The notes under the pieces are model-generated. The model was not told the origin of the DNA, did no database searches, and saw only the letters and a list, made by a program, of their open reading frames with translations. From Pyrenophora tritici-repentis (Eukaryota; Ascomycota; Dothideomycetes; Pleosporales; Pleosporaceae), in the NCBI RefSeq assembly GCF_003171515.1, contig NC_089390.1:6324001-6388000 (forward strand): DNA of 64,000 bases. The letters are read 5' to 3'. Both the position numbers and the translations under genes were made by a program. Positions 35,794 to 46,234 of the stretch are shown piece after piece. Each line of letters starts with the position of its first letter. Within the stretch, counting starts at the first letter, position 1.

Positions 35794-36753
35794 CTACTCT
35801 AAGAGAGTCAGGAACCTTATATACTCACCAGACCACTCTTCGTATGCTAGCCTATCCTCTTCCGCCATCTCTTCGATACTTTCTATGCTTCTCACTTGTG
35901 ACGCTTGCCTCTTATCCGATACCATTCTCCCCTTCACCTTTCCTCGTGTTGTCTTGTCTGACTCCAAACGTCGTATACTGTCCTTATTCCTGACCATAAC
36001 GCGGTGCGATCCAGTCTTCCATATCGCTTTGGTGTCGCCGATGCGATGATGAAGCGGTTTTTCCCAATCTTGGTCCCATCCAGTAATGGTACTGGATGAA
36101 GTGAACGCGGTTTGGGGTTTGATCGGTCGTCGGTGGCAGATTCGGGCGCCAGTAGCAGGCTTGGGTGGAGGCTTCGGAGGCCCATGACATTTTCGTGCCT
36201 CGCGTGGACTGGTCTGGAATGGTCGGAGGCTTAAATCAGTTGCCGAGTCGTGCTTATGTGTGGGGTGTTGAGGCATTGTTCGATTGATTGCCTTTTGGAT
36301 CTGGAAAGACTCCTTCCATGGCAGTACGCCGTGTGGCTGCTTTTGCAGTATTCCTGTCTGCTGATGTGTTGATTCGACAGTATTGTTATACGAGGCACGT
36401 CCTAGCAGCAATGAGCTCTTACTCGGATCGACAACCCGAATAGTTCGATTACCGGGAACATCTGGTGGTGCGCTCCTTCCGAGTCTCCCTATAGAAGGTA
36501 AAGCCCGCATTGTACTTATGTCCTGCACTGTCGAGCCCTCGCTTTTTGATTTCCTGGGAGGCTGTTCTCGTCGACCGAAAAGAACGCTGCGGGGGGAATT
36601 CTGGCTTTTGGCTCGGTATGAAGGCTGAGGGCTAGTCTTCTCGATCTCTAGGCAGTTGGATTTGTATATGAGGTAAGGTTCCCAGTGTCGAAGGCAGCCG
36701 CCGAGTTTCTTTGTCCACCGCCGGAGACGGGATTCGCGCTTGGAGATTGCCAT
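35794..36753 (-). CDS. Unrecognised basic, Ser/Pro-rich protein
   Basis: An intact frame of 319 residues beginning at the ATG at 36753. It is very rich in Lys, Arg, Ser, Pro and Thr, with no hydrophobic segment, and looks intrinsically disordered. Visible pieces: RRWTKKLGGCLRHWEPYLIY at the N-terminus (an amphipathic basic helix with two Trp), repeated Pro runs (PPKPPPKPATG) in the middle, and a C-terminal acidic helix (SIESIEEMAEEDRLAYEEWSGEYIRFLTLLE) that looks like a real folded or binding segment. I recognise no family. It lies in the same orientation as the unrecognised gene at 34064-34909. The conserved-looking termini argue that it is a real protein. Confidence 0.55.
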   Translation of the reverse strand: MAISKRESRLRRWTKKLGGCLRHWEPYLIYKSNCLEIEKTSPQPSYRAKSQNSPRSVLFGRREQPPRKSKSEGSTVQDISTMRALPSIGRLGRSAPPDVPGNRTIRVVDPSKSSLLLGRASYNNTVESTHQQTGILQKQPHGVLPWKESFQIQKAINRTMPQHPTHKHDSATDLSLRPFQTSPREARKCHGPPKPPPKPATGARICHRRPIKPQTAFTSSSTITGWDQDWEKPLHHRIGDTKAIWKTGSHRVMVRNKDSIRRLESDKTTRGKVKGRMVSDKRQASQVRSIESIEEMAEEDRLAYEEWSGEYIRFLTLLE

Positions 36754-37365
36754 GTCCGCGATAATGTAGCGTTACAGATTGATTGTTTCGGGGTTTGTTT
36801 TGATGAAGGCTTTGAGGATATGAGACAAATGAAGATAACAGAGACTGGTGTTGGAAATGCTCGTTTAATCAAATAAAAACTGACAAAGACGCAGGTATAT
36901 TTGCGTGGAAACGTCGTACCGTTTCGCACTTCAAGAGGAGCCGATAGTGATTGTGATGATTATATGGAATATTGGGTAACTCGGAAGTGCATTGCAGATA
37001 ACCGTTGTTTGGCTGCTTGAAATGGGGACGGTACCATGTTCTTGTCCATCTAGCCGTAGGCTGGACCCTCTGGAACAACCAAAACATCCAGCCCTGCATG
37101 GCAACCAGAAAAGTGCGTTGTGGTCAGAGAGCTTGTTTTGATGACTCCCGTGATTAGACAGCATTGTGCAATTTCCCATGGGGCAGCATTCAACTAATGC
37201 GTTTCTGGCCCGTGTTCCACAGCGAAAGTTGGACTCGCACGGTTCTTAGAGTTGACATAACCATCTTCCAAAGTGAGTCCTAGCAGAAATTGGGCTTGCT
37301 TTTTTGTTCGACGTCCGGAACTTCTTCCACAATCAGGGGCAAGGGGGTAAGGGTGCACAACCGCA
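36754..37365. other. Intergenic region
   Basis: About 0.6 kb; holds the promoter of the basic-protein gene and the 3' end of the F-box-like gene. No element recognised. Confidence 0.5.
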
Positions 37366-38094
37366 TCAACGTGTCTTTCCATCTCTTTGTCCAGTCATCG
37401 GCCCCTTCCACAAAAAAGCTCGTACCAGGCTGATGGCCATGCTGCATAACGCCTTCCCCATTCTCCATGCTTCAAAAATGGGACAAAAGACAACCAGCAC
37501 GGCAACAATGGCAAGCAGAAGAGCAGCCACAGTCACAGTGATGCCTAGGACGTGCGTAAAGAACGAGACATTTGCAGCAACACGCCATCTTCTCTTTTCC
37601 TTCTCCAGCCTCGTGAAATACACAGCCATAGATTTATATTGACGCAGCTGTAGGTCGCGAGATAGAAGCTGCACGCCCTTCTGTAGCTCCTGGGCACCCA
37701 TTTCAACCTCGCCCTCCTGCCCGATGCGGAAACGGATCTTCTGCTCGCAGTGCAGAACCATACCAGACATATGCCCCAGAACCAGCTTGGCAATGACGCT
37801 TTTATCGCCCATGCAGCTCATGTGCACTTTCGCTTTGTCACTGAAAAGTGGAATGACGTCTTTGAGTACCGTGTCTAGCGACAAGGGCCCAAGACTGCAC
37901 CAAAAGCAGCACCATGAGAAGTGTATGTGGTCTTGAGCAAACGTCTTTCGTACCAAGATTTCGTTGGCGCATGTGGCAAACAAGCGGGATATGGGCCGTA
38001 CGCTGAACCATAAGTCGCATGGCTCGAGATGATCGCATATCTGTAACATCAGTTCGTTAGGAAGACGACTGAACGGCGATAATGATCGAGGCAT
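37366..38094 (-). CDS. F-box-like protein with a C-terminal membrane segment
   Basis: A single exon from the ATG at 38094 encodes 242 residues; the frame continues 5' only through a TTG. Near the N-terminus LSPFSRLPNELMLQICDHLEPCDLWFSVRPISRLF resembles an F-box (the LPxEL...I...L pattern), which would bind Skp1 in SCF ubiquitin ligases. The middle contains CCFWCSLGPLSLDTVLKDVIPLF without a recognised repeat. After residue ~185 a strongly hydrophobic stretch (FFTHVLGITVTVAALLLAIVAVLVVFCPIF) predicts one membrane helix, unusual for an F-box protein. Membrane-anchored F-box-like proteins occur in Dothideomycetes but the target is unknown. Confidence 0.7.
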   Translation of the reverse strand: MPRSLSPFSRLPNELMLQICDHLEPCDLWFSVRPISRLFATCANEILVRKTFAQDHIHFSWCCFWCSLGPLSLDTVLKDVIPLFSDKAKVHMSCMGDKSVIAKLVLGHMSGMVLHCEQKIRFRIGQEGEVEMGAQELQKGVQLLSRDLQLRQYKSMAVYFTRLEKEKRRWRVAANVSFFTHVLGITVTVAALLLAIVAVLVVFCPIFEAWRMGKALCSMAISLVRAFLWKGPMTGQRDGKTR

Positions 38095-39836
38095 CGTAGC
38101 TTGCACCAAGTCAGCTTGCACAGTGTTCTCGACTGGGGGCGTACGCGTTAAGCCTATCGTCTTGGATTTCAAGGGACAGTGTCAGATTCGAGAGCTTTTC
38201 GTATATTTCAAGAGACGAGGGGGTATTGGGGACAGCGACTCAAAAGGTTGGACAACGAGGTTCGGGCACAGTGTCAAGGCGTTTTGTGCTCACTCACACT
38301 GATCAACACTCACGAGCGAGTAGATTTGCAAGAGCGGTCACGTTTACAGCTGAACATTGTTCGGCCAGCCAAAGTATTTCGGAGCTGAAAGCCATTCATT
38401 CAGCCAATCTTTTAGCTGCATCGTGGCGGTCATAGTGCACATGTGAGAACAGCTGCGTACGGTGGGGTGGTGACCAGGGTCTAACAAACCGCGCGGCTGA
38501 TAAGTAATAGGCGACCTCGGGAAGAGCCAGAAGCTGTGAGACGCAGCCGGAAGAACGGAGCGTATGCATAACAATGGTTTACGGCAAGTCGCTGGTGCGT
38601 GAAATGATTACGTTAGTGGGAACTAACCTTACGTATGCGTTGGGCAGGGTAGAGGCAGATGGATCCATGGGCGCTTGCCAAGAGTCTAGCTACTCAGGTA
38701 CGTAGGGTCTCGTACGAGTTCCTTCGCTCCCTGACACTCGGCATCCTCCTGTAAGAAGTTTGTTCCTTGAAGCGCACGCGATACCTGTCTCTTTCTTTTC
38801 CGAGCTGCTCGTTCTAGACTGCCGAACCAAACATGCAGTGGCGCGCTCCGCTGACACTTGTCTGGATCTGGCTTTCCAAGGACAGTTTCTGTACCCCTCG
38901 CCACGCTTTGCATGCACATCACACATACGCAGCAACGGTTCTAGCATCAAATGCCAATGATGATGTTGCGTGTACGTACTGTTCGTATTACCGTATGCGC
39001 GTAGGGTTATATTGTCTCCACATTCCTTTGTCGGCCCCGGCTCCAGAAACTTACTCACAAGAAACCTCTATGCATACAAGACAGCGCATGATGTCCAAGA
39101 AGACCTTGCTGGCATTCAGCCTCACGAGCTTATATAATTCTCATATCGCTGATACTAGCTATCACAAGGCGGAATGTTCCGGAAGCCTGAAAGCCTGGCC
39201 TTGTCTGACCGCTGTTTCAGCCTCATGATCCTGGTGCTTCAGGTCCGTCTCATGGCCAAGTCCCACGTGGAGAGATTGACATTCCCCGGCAATTCCCAGT
39301 TTTTAGGGACGTCAAAACTGTCAATGCCTGATAACAAGCCGGGATGACAGAATTCCGGGGATAATCCTCGGTCTTGCTAGCCAATTATCAGGCTTCACTT
39401 GCTCGAACGCCTGAATAATATGCCACGAGATGAGCGAGGGGGTATCAAAGAGAGGCTGATCTGCTGTTTTACATCTCTATACATACGTACTTGCGAACAG
39501 GAAACTGCGCGGAAGAGGTGTGGCGCTTACATGCCCGCTCCCTTGAATCATTACTGCCTACCTGCTCAGGCACACCCAGCCACCCAGTTGTTTCCACCCC
39601 ACTTGTCCTGCACAAGTAATCAGAGCAAGACATGCGGGCTCCGAGGTGCCGTACTCAAGTACATCGTGACGTCGACCTAGGATGCTCTACCGCTCTTGAG
39701 CCTCTGTTGCTCTTCACTCGTTGAAACTTCCATTACTTCTATTCTAGCGCTCTGGAAGCTGCTGCCAGCAGGACTGTGCTTGTACTAAACGCTCCCTACG
39801 TTCAAATTTGTATTTTTGTATGCTTCGTGATTCATT
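38095..39836. other. Divergent intergenic region of 1.7 kb
   Basis: Between the F-box-like gene (minus) and the four-TM gene (plus). Frames on both strands are short and featureless (largest 38833-39228 plus). No RNA gene or repeat recognised. Confidence 0.5.
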
Positions 39837-40901
39837 ATGGGATGTGGAAGATGGACACTGTTATTTATAAGGGGTTTCGCCCTTCTTGTGGCTTTGGCAA
39901 CTGTTGGGCTGGGCGCATGGTGTAAGTACTCCGAATGTTTGACCTTTGAGACCGAAGTTACTGACAACGTGATATAGCAATTGTCATTACTCGTGACATT
40001 AGGGCTCGCAGTACCGCAGTCATTGAGACGGTTCATCCGGAATCAGAGAGGATGGGGCGCATGTGGGAAAAGTTCTTCGTTCTATCAGTAAAGGGCATCA
40101 TAAGGTTATGGATATCGATTGCAACGGTATGTTTTTGAGTTATCTGTCCAGCTTATAGCGCTAACAGTACAGGCTGCCTTTGCTTCGCTGGGAGGTATCA
40201 TCATTGTCTTGGCAACCATGTCCAATCGCCAGCGCATACCCTCGGCCGTGCTCATCCCCCTCGAGTTCCTGTGTATGTGTGCTATGGGTGCTGCGCTCGG
40301 AGTTTCCCTGAGCTTTACCATGGACCTTGACGCTTTCACCAAGACGCGTCTTGAGGCAGGAGGCCAGCCCGACCTGTTGAGGTGGGCAGTGCTTGTGGAT
40401 CTCAGCCGTGGTCACGCTATTGGAGCCGGAGCCGGATGGTTTCTGCTCCTAGTGACATCCATCACGGCAGTGATTGCCGCATGCTGCCGTCTCCAAGAAA
40501 GGGAGAGCTGCTCTTTTGAACCAACGGCATCAGCACTTGGTATGGGCTACGGGTACGCGGCCGTGCTACCACCTCAGTCGCGCAGTCGCGTACCAACCAT
40601 GTACGTACCAAATGATCTGACAGAGAAAACCGAGAAAATGCCAAAGAGGCAGCAAAGGCGAGACTCGGTGGGTAGGAACCTGGAGATGGCACAGTTGTCA
40701 ACAAGCAAGTCAAGTCTCAATCAAGTCTCTATCGATAAGGGATCAGACCATCCTATGGGACGTGTCCTCGTGCACGGTTATCCCTATGGTCTGTTTGCCA
40801 CTATCGATAACAATCAAGTCGGCTTGACTTGCTTGTTGACAACTGTGGGAGATGGGACGCTCGGACACAGTCGTCAGTCAGGAAGGCAGAATTTCCTTTG
40901 A
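39837..40901 (+). CDS. Four-TM membrane protein, C-terminal tail disrupted by a MITE
   Basis: Three exons (39837-39921, 39978-40126, 40173-40901) give 320 residues as the DNA now stands. Introns are 56 and 46 bp. Four hydrophobic segments are visible: near residues 7-27, around the exon 2/3 junction (LWISIATAAFASLGGIIIVLATM), VLIPLEFLCMCAMGAALGVSL and AGWFLLLVTSITAVIAACC. This is a MARVEL-like topology, common among small fungal membrane proteins of unknown function. From 40690 the frame runs into the 158-bp foldback element, and the encoded tail becomes element sequence until a stop at 40901. Beyond the element a frame at 40852-41040 continues the natural tail (MGRSDTVVSQEGRISFEDD...). The inserted length (158 plus an 8-bp duplication) is 166 bp, so the frame shifts. 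Either the tail is lost, or the element is spliced: a GTGGGT donor at 40668 and an AG at 40851 would reconnect the frame. Confidence 0.65.
40690..40847 (+). mobile_element. 158-bp hAT-like foldback MITE, copy 1
   Basis: Begins CACAGTTGTCAACAAGCAAG and ends with its near-perfect inverse. It is flanked by a perfect 8-bp duplication, GGAGATGG, at 40682-40689 and 40848-40855. An 8-bp target duplication with CA(C/G)AG ends is the hAT-superfamily signature. The inner parts of the two arms have mismatches, so this copy looks older than copy 2. It has no coding capacity. Confidence 0.88.
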
Positions 40902-41308
40902 GGATGATAAGGAAATGTCAGTGCCCTTGACTCTAGAGCGGCCAGAGAAAGCGCAACAGTGGCGACCTTCTAGGCCATGGAGCGAACTCAGCGAAGTACC
41001 TTCTCTCGATGCGAAGAGGGAGATAGGACACGCTGTTTAGAACTTATTACCGTTCAATTATTATTACACTATTACAACGCAGTCACTCGCTTTACAACAC
41101 TGTATACTACGTAGAAAATAAACGACACAAGCAAACCAACTTTGGTGCGCAGATGTTCGTGATTTCCCAAAATCGCGTTCGCTATCTGATCAGGTGACTG
41201 CGTTCCTAGCGCGTTTCTCTAGCGTGATACGGCCGCCCTGCGTCATCGTTGCAATTGACACTTTTCGCCCAATATCGACCTACCCTCTTCCCGTCCATCT
41301 TTCCAACC

Positions 41309-41984
41309 ATGGCAGGCTTCAAACGCGGTGGTGCCCGAGGCGGTGGCTTCAAAAAAGGCTTCGCAAAGAAACGCTCCTCTCCAGACGAAGATGATAGCGC
41401 GCCGCGCGCGAGCAAGAAAGCAAAGGGCGACGAGGAGGACGATTCTACTCTTGTGATACCCAAACTCGAGACTGATGATAACGGAGATGTATATGTCGCT
41501 GTAAGCCGCCCTCACAATGGCCGAGCTTAGAGCGAAGACAAGAAGGGGCTTACAAAGAAGTGACAGCTCAACACAAGCGGCAAGCGACGCCTCACGGTCA
41601 GCGATTTCAACAAAAACACTCTTGTTAGTATACGGGAGTACTACAGTACTGATTCCGGGGAGATGAGGCCAGGGAAAAAGGTATGTGGTTTGCACTCGCC
41701 ACAGTACACCCCGTTCGCACACACACATATATACACCGAACTTGACTGATGAAACGTTATAGGGTATATCTCTCACGATCGACCAATACAACACTCTTCT
41801 CGCTGCCGCGCCACTCATCGAAGCCACCTTAAAGAAAAAGGACATTGAAATGGTGAGACCGGATTATGACGTTGAGCCAAGTGCGAGGAGCGACGAGGCA
41901 GGAGACAAGGAGGAAGATGAGGAAGCGAAAGCAGACGAAGAGTCTGTAAAAGCAGAATATGATGACGCAGAAGACGGCAAATAG
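41309..41984 (+). CDS. SUB1: Transcriptional coactivator Sub1/PC4
   Basis: Three exons (41309-41500, 41567-41680, 41763-41984) give 175 residues. Introns are 66 and 82 bp. The N-terminus is Gly/Arg/Lys-rich (MAGFKRGGARGGGFKKGF), followed by an acidic linker. The PC4 single-stranded-DNA-binding domain spans about residues 60-125: VYVALNTSGKRRLTVSDF, NKNTLVSIREYYSTDSGEMRPGKK and GISLTIDQYNTLLAAAPLIEATLKK. This is Sub1/PC4, a nuclear coactivator of RNA polymerase II that binds ssDNA and functions in initiation and genome stability. The tail is strongly acidic. All joins restore the family sequence. Confidence 0.94.
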
Positions 41985-43009
41985 CTCGGTCTCAGTAACA
42001 GTGTTTTTGGTTTCATTCTCGGGGTATATAAGATGGGTATGAGTGCGGTGGCAGTGGGCTAGGCGTGTTTTCTGTCGCAGTGCATTGTCTTGTATTAGTG
42101 GATGAATGGATAAAGTTCAACAGCGGATGAATTATGGGAAGCAAGATACTGTTCGACGGCGCACCTTGCAAAATGCTGCAAACTGTAACCTAAAAATGGT
42201 GAGCTGCTTATTGGCTAAGCTCAACATGCCGCATCGGGTAGAAAGATAAATACCATCGAACGCGGCTCGCAAGCGTGCTGACCTAAAAGCCAATGCTAAC
42301 TGGATAGGGGCCAATATACCGCATCCGGCAGGTTTGAGAAAACCGTGGAAAACGGTATTTCTGGAAACTGGACCCTAACGGGCAAGCTTATTGGCCCGGG
42401 GTCCGAGAGGGTAACGGTGGGTTAACGGTCGTAATCTCCTCCGCCTCCGCCCCTCATATTCTTCATCTGCTAGAAGGCTTGCAAATCGGGATTTTATACG
42501 ATTCAGGAAAAGACGCAAGAACTAGAGAACATTTAGACGATAGGAAATGACCGAAGGGTGTTCAAACGACGCATCCTCTTGATTGCTAACAATTACTGGT
42601 AACAATCGCATCTAGATCCGCACGTTTGTCGCAAAAGACACAAGCCTCGTACTTCTCATTCATACTACATGCTCTTTTCGCATAAGATACACTTTCCAGT
42701 TATGATCACAGGAGTGCAGTTTCTTCATCATCATCATCATCATCATCATCATTCACATTGGCGCAAAATAATGTCATGTCATGGCTTCCGATTAAGATCT
42801 TCCAACACGACACAGCTACCTGCTCAAACGACAACTGTCCTCGAAAATGCGTATAATATAAGCCTTCCTCCTAATTCAACAACATTGAAAGAGTGTAAAG
42901 TTGTTCTATATCTTCCCACCCATCTCGTATCTGACCCCGTGGCCACAGGCTGCAGCAAAGTCCCCATCCGTATACATTGATCCAGCATCAGAAGCAACAG
43001 TGAAAGTCG
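41985..43009. other. Convergent intergenic region
   Basis: About 1 kb between Sub1 (plus) and the secreted/membrane gene (minus). It contains a (CAT)9 microsatellite. A plus-strand frame reading His through the repeat is a chance frame. Confidence 0.5.
42727..42753. repeat. (CAT)9 microsatellite
   Basis: Nine perfect CAT repeats. Intergenic. Confidence 0.95.
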
Positions 43010-44556
43010 TCAGTATACGCATGAGCTCGAGAAATGAAATGGATCATTGTCGCAGGCTCGTCTTTCATCCGCGTTGTATTCATCGGTGCTCGATTTGAAC
43101 GGCGACATACCAACCGTGATGAGCGAGTTGCCATGGTCGTCCATGAGATCGACAGAAACATAGTTGCCGGAAAGAAGCTCGTTGGGGTCGATAAGACAAG
43201 TGAAGTCGTCATAAAAGAAGTCGTACAAGTATGCGCCCGACTTCTGAATATCCGACCATTGTTTGTTGGATCCTGTCCTTTGGCATGCCTGAATATCGAG
43301 CCCGCCGTCGACTACAACACCTTCGTAGCCGGGCTCGCGCTTGACGATTTTGGCGTCTGATGCGAAAGAAAGTGTGTGCCTAACCTCGCCGTTGTCGTCG
43401 CCATGGATGGTGTAAATGAAGTCATTGCCGTCAGGACCGGTGAATTGGTAAGCCGGCATCTCCGTGTGAGCGTTCTCGCCACGCTTATGAAGCCCAACAT
43501 GTTTGCCTGTAACCCCATAACTATGTAAAACAGACTCCATATACTCCTCATGCGAGAGCAATATTGTCTTGTCTCCTCCATCCAGACCTCGCGCCACCCC
43601 TGGGCGCATACCCAATTCAACCTGTCTTCCACGGAATGTGGCCATGCGGTGTCTGTAGCCCTGGTAGATGCTGAACGTGGATGCAATAAAGGACATCGCA
43701 GTGACGGTTATGGATGCTGCGCAGGTGGCCTGGCTCCAAGGACCAGCTCCTCCTACACCTTGACCAGAGATGTCAACAAGCAAGTCAAGCTGGCTTGATT
43801 CTTATCGATTGCAGATCACAGACAATATAGAGGCTCGTGCACAGTGGCACGTCCCAGAGAATGGTCTGTGATCTGCAATCGATAAGAATCAAGCCAGCTT
43901 GACTTGCTTGTTGACATCTCTGACCTTGACACCCCTTTACGAGGGAAAAATAGGATAGACCATGGGTGACTGTCCAATAACTAGCGGCAATGTAGGGGTG
44001 GTTGTAGGGGATAGCGGCTATCTGAACATCCGAGGTATTGGCCAACGAGATGTCGTACTTTTTAGGAGGTCCCAAGTACTCGTCGTCGGCTCTTGCCTCG
44101 AGGCTGACTTCCGATCCCATCATCTCATCAATCTCTCGTTGAATTTGCTGGGGGCTGCGTTTGGCGGCTACGACTCCGCGGAAGGTGACCCGATAACTGT
44201 TGAAATTGTTGTCGTCGTTTGCAATGCAGGTGAGCTGACTTTGCAGTTCGTACAGCTCGGTACAAGCATTGTCCTTGTAGAGTTCGACCTGCAAAATGTC
44301 GTCTTCGGGATTGTTGAATGCCGTCGTCACGGACCGGGCCATGTCTCGAGTATAGTCGAGCGTCATACACTCTGTAGCCGAATAGTGTCTTTCAGTCGTA
44401 AGACGTTCTCCGTGGCAACCATTGCTTATGTACCTAACACCGGTGTGAAGTCAGTCTGTGTTTCATAGGCAATTTGGGGTTAAACATTACTGACCATGAT
44501 AATTTGACTGCCTGGGCTGTGTTGGCAGCTAACAGAAAGGGTAGAAAGAGTTGCAT
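43010..44556 (-). CDS. Secreted or membrane protein of unknown function interrupted by a MITE/intron
   Basis: Reconstructed from exon 1 (44556-44495), exon 2 (44433-43925) and exon 3 (43758-43010): 439 residues. Exon 1 encodes a signal peptide (MQLFLPFLLAANTAQA). The 61-bp first intron has a GTCAGT donor and GTTAG acceptor. The second interruption is the 158-bp element plus one 8-bp duplication. If exons 2 and 3 are joined at the GT and AG supplied by the duplicated target sequence, the frame is restored exactly (KGCQG/VGGAGPWSQ). Read without splicing, the frame stops inside the element at 43785. Exon 3 starts with a hydrophobic segment (ATCAASITVTAMSFIASTF), so the mature protein may be membrane-anchored, then continues with a hydrophilic region (TGPDGNDFIYTIHGDDNGEV, DFFYDDFTCLIDPNELL, VDLMDDHGNSL) and paired cysteines. 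I recognise no family. Confidence 0.65.
43765..43922 (-). mobile_element. 158-bp hAT-like foldback MITE, copy 2
   Basis: Begins CAGAGATGTCAACAAGCAAG on both strands. The two terminal inverted repeats (43765-43823 and 43864-43922) are identical over 59 bp, with a 40-bp centre. It is flanked by a perfect 8-bp duplication, ACCTTGAC, at 43757-43764 and 43923-43930. It is the same length as copy 1 and has a similar centre (GGGACGTG...GTGCACG), with the same orientation relative to its host gene. Because the arms are identical, this copy looks younger. Confidence 0.93.
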
Positions 44557-46234
44557 CTTGGAAGACGCCTGAAGAGCTGTAGTTTTTCTTGTTTGTTGGT
44601 AAGGCTCTAAGGTTGTTGTGATGGCGATGTATTGAGGGCACAGTGCTAACTTTATACCTCTCAAAGGCGTCTGTCTGATATCCCCCTCTTGTCTCCCATG
44701 TACCACAGCTATGCCTCTCTGTAGCCATCAGATACCAACACAGCCGTGGAGGCCTGATTCACATGCAGTCTGTTGCAGTAATTGGTGTTTCTCGATCAGT
44801 GAGGAAGCCTTTCCTTGCTCCTTCACGACCACAACCCCACTTTAGCCATCCGCGTATCCGTCTCTGTTGCGATTACTGTAGATTCTGTTCAGTAAAGGAC
44901 GCCTCCTTACTCCTTCCAACTGCAAACTCACTGCGGCGACTCGCGTATCCCTCGCTATGACGTCTAAGGCAACGAGCGCGATGCAACCTTCACCACCCGC
45001 ATAGCCGTGTCCCCACGAGGTTGAGGATAGAACATACATACCAGCCCCTACTTAGGTAGTCGCCCCTGTGAGGCACAATCGCGATCGTGTGATGCACCAG
45101 CTACCTACGTAGAGAGTGCCCAGTAGGAAGAGGTAGACGGCCTTAGTGTCTCAGTAGACTGATTGTTATGGCGACTATACGATGGATTCATTCATATCTC
45201 CCCACAAAATTACATGCTCTAGATGAGGTACCTTACGCCCTGGCCCCCAAAGTCGCGATCCAGTTGATGCCAAGGCTTGCACTCAACATATACGCCCCGC
45301 CCTAGTTTCTTCACCCCACCGTCCATCGGCCCAAGCTCTGACAATCAATCTGCGCAGAAAACTAGCATAGTGTGCATGTCTTACTACCCGCGTGCCTGTT
45401 GCTCCAGTATCGTTCTTCACTTGCAGTCTTGGCTTCCAAGGTTGGTATCGGCTAGGTCGTTCAAGCTTTAGAGCCTACAATCTTATCCCTCGGTCTCTAG
45501 CCTTGCTTTTTGTTTAGCCAAGCTTCTGGAAAAAAGTGCGATGTCGTGAGCAAATAGGGATAAAGTAGTAGAGTGTTGATGAATGCTGTGGGCAGAACGA
45601 CCCACATGGCGTCCAACATCGCGCTCTACTTATCCGGCGCGTAGTATGATAGGGGCACAGGTTGGGTGTATTAAGTTTGACATGGTGCAGTCATGGGGGC
45701 CTAATGTTGATGGTTCGGATGAATGATCACCCATTCGTTGATCTCAATAACTGGCTGAGTTTACTTGGAGGCATAGAGAATCGTCGCCTTCAGCTATAGG
45801 GCCGCTGCCTTGTGCGATTGTCATTGTTAGGTGACTATACGTAGGAGGTATGTAGTTCATGTCGAGCATACCCAGGCAACGCTAAAATCAGCATCTCCAT
45901 CACCGAGAGGCGGCACATACTGCATAGCTTGGCATCTCTTATTTTAAGTGTAAATCCTTCGTATGCGAGTGATAGAGTCTCGGGAATGCAGTATGCCGCT
46001 CTACCCGTTGACCCGTTATGACATGTACCATTGCCGTACTTGCCGTGTATCCACATTTTCCCCGGCTACAGATGACGTAGTTAGTTGGCCTAATGCGCAT
46101 GTCTCGGTGTCCTAGCGTTTCTGCCTTGTGCAAATCAAGATCCCTACTACGAAGCTTAGGGTCTTCTTGGTGCTTAAAACAACTACCATGGTGACAAGCT
46201 GGACAGCATACAAACATTTGCTGCGCATCCGAAG
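44557..46234. other. Intergenic region of 1.7 kb
   Basis: Between the secreted-protein gene (minus) and the duplicated four-TM gene (plus). Only short frames with no motif. No repeat or RNA gene recognised. Confidence 0.5.

Noticed and set aside
40119..40172. Extending exon 3 of the four-TM gene 5' through this frame
   Set aside because: The good donor at 40127 and acceptor at 40172 and the frame of exon 2 make this stretch mostly intron.
41243..41845. 200-codon minus-strand frame across the Sub1/PC4 gene
   Set aside because: It runs through the exons and introns of Sub1/PC4 on the opposite strand with no domain of its own.
42669..42980. Frame containing an eight- to nine-His run
   Set aside because: The His run is the translation of the (CAT)9 microsatellite; no other protein-like feature.
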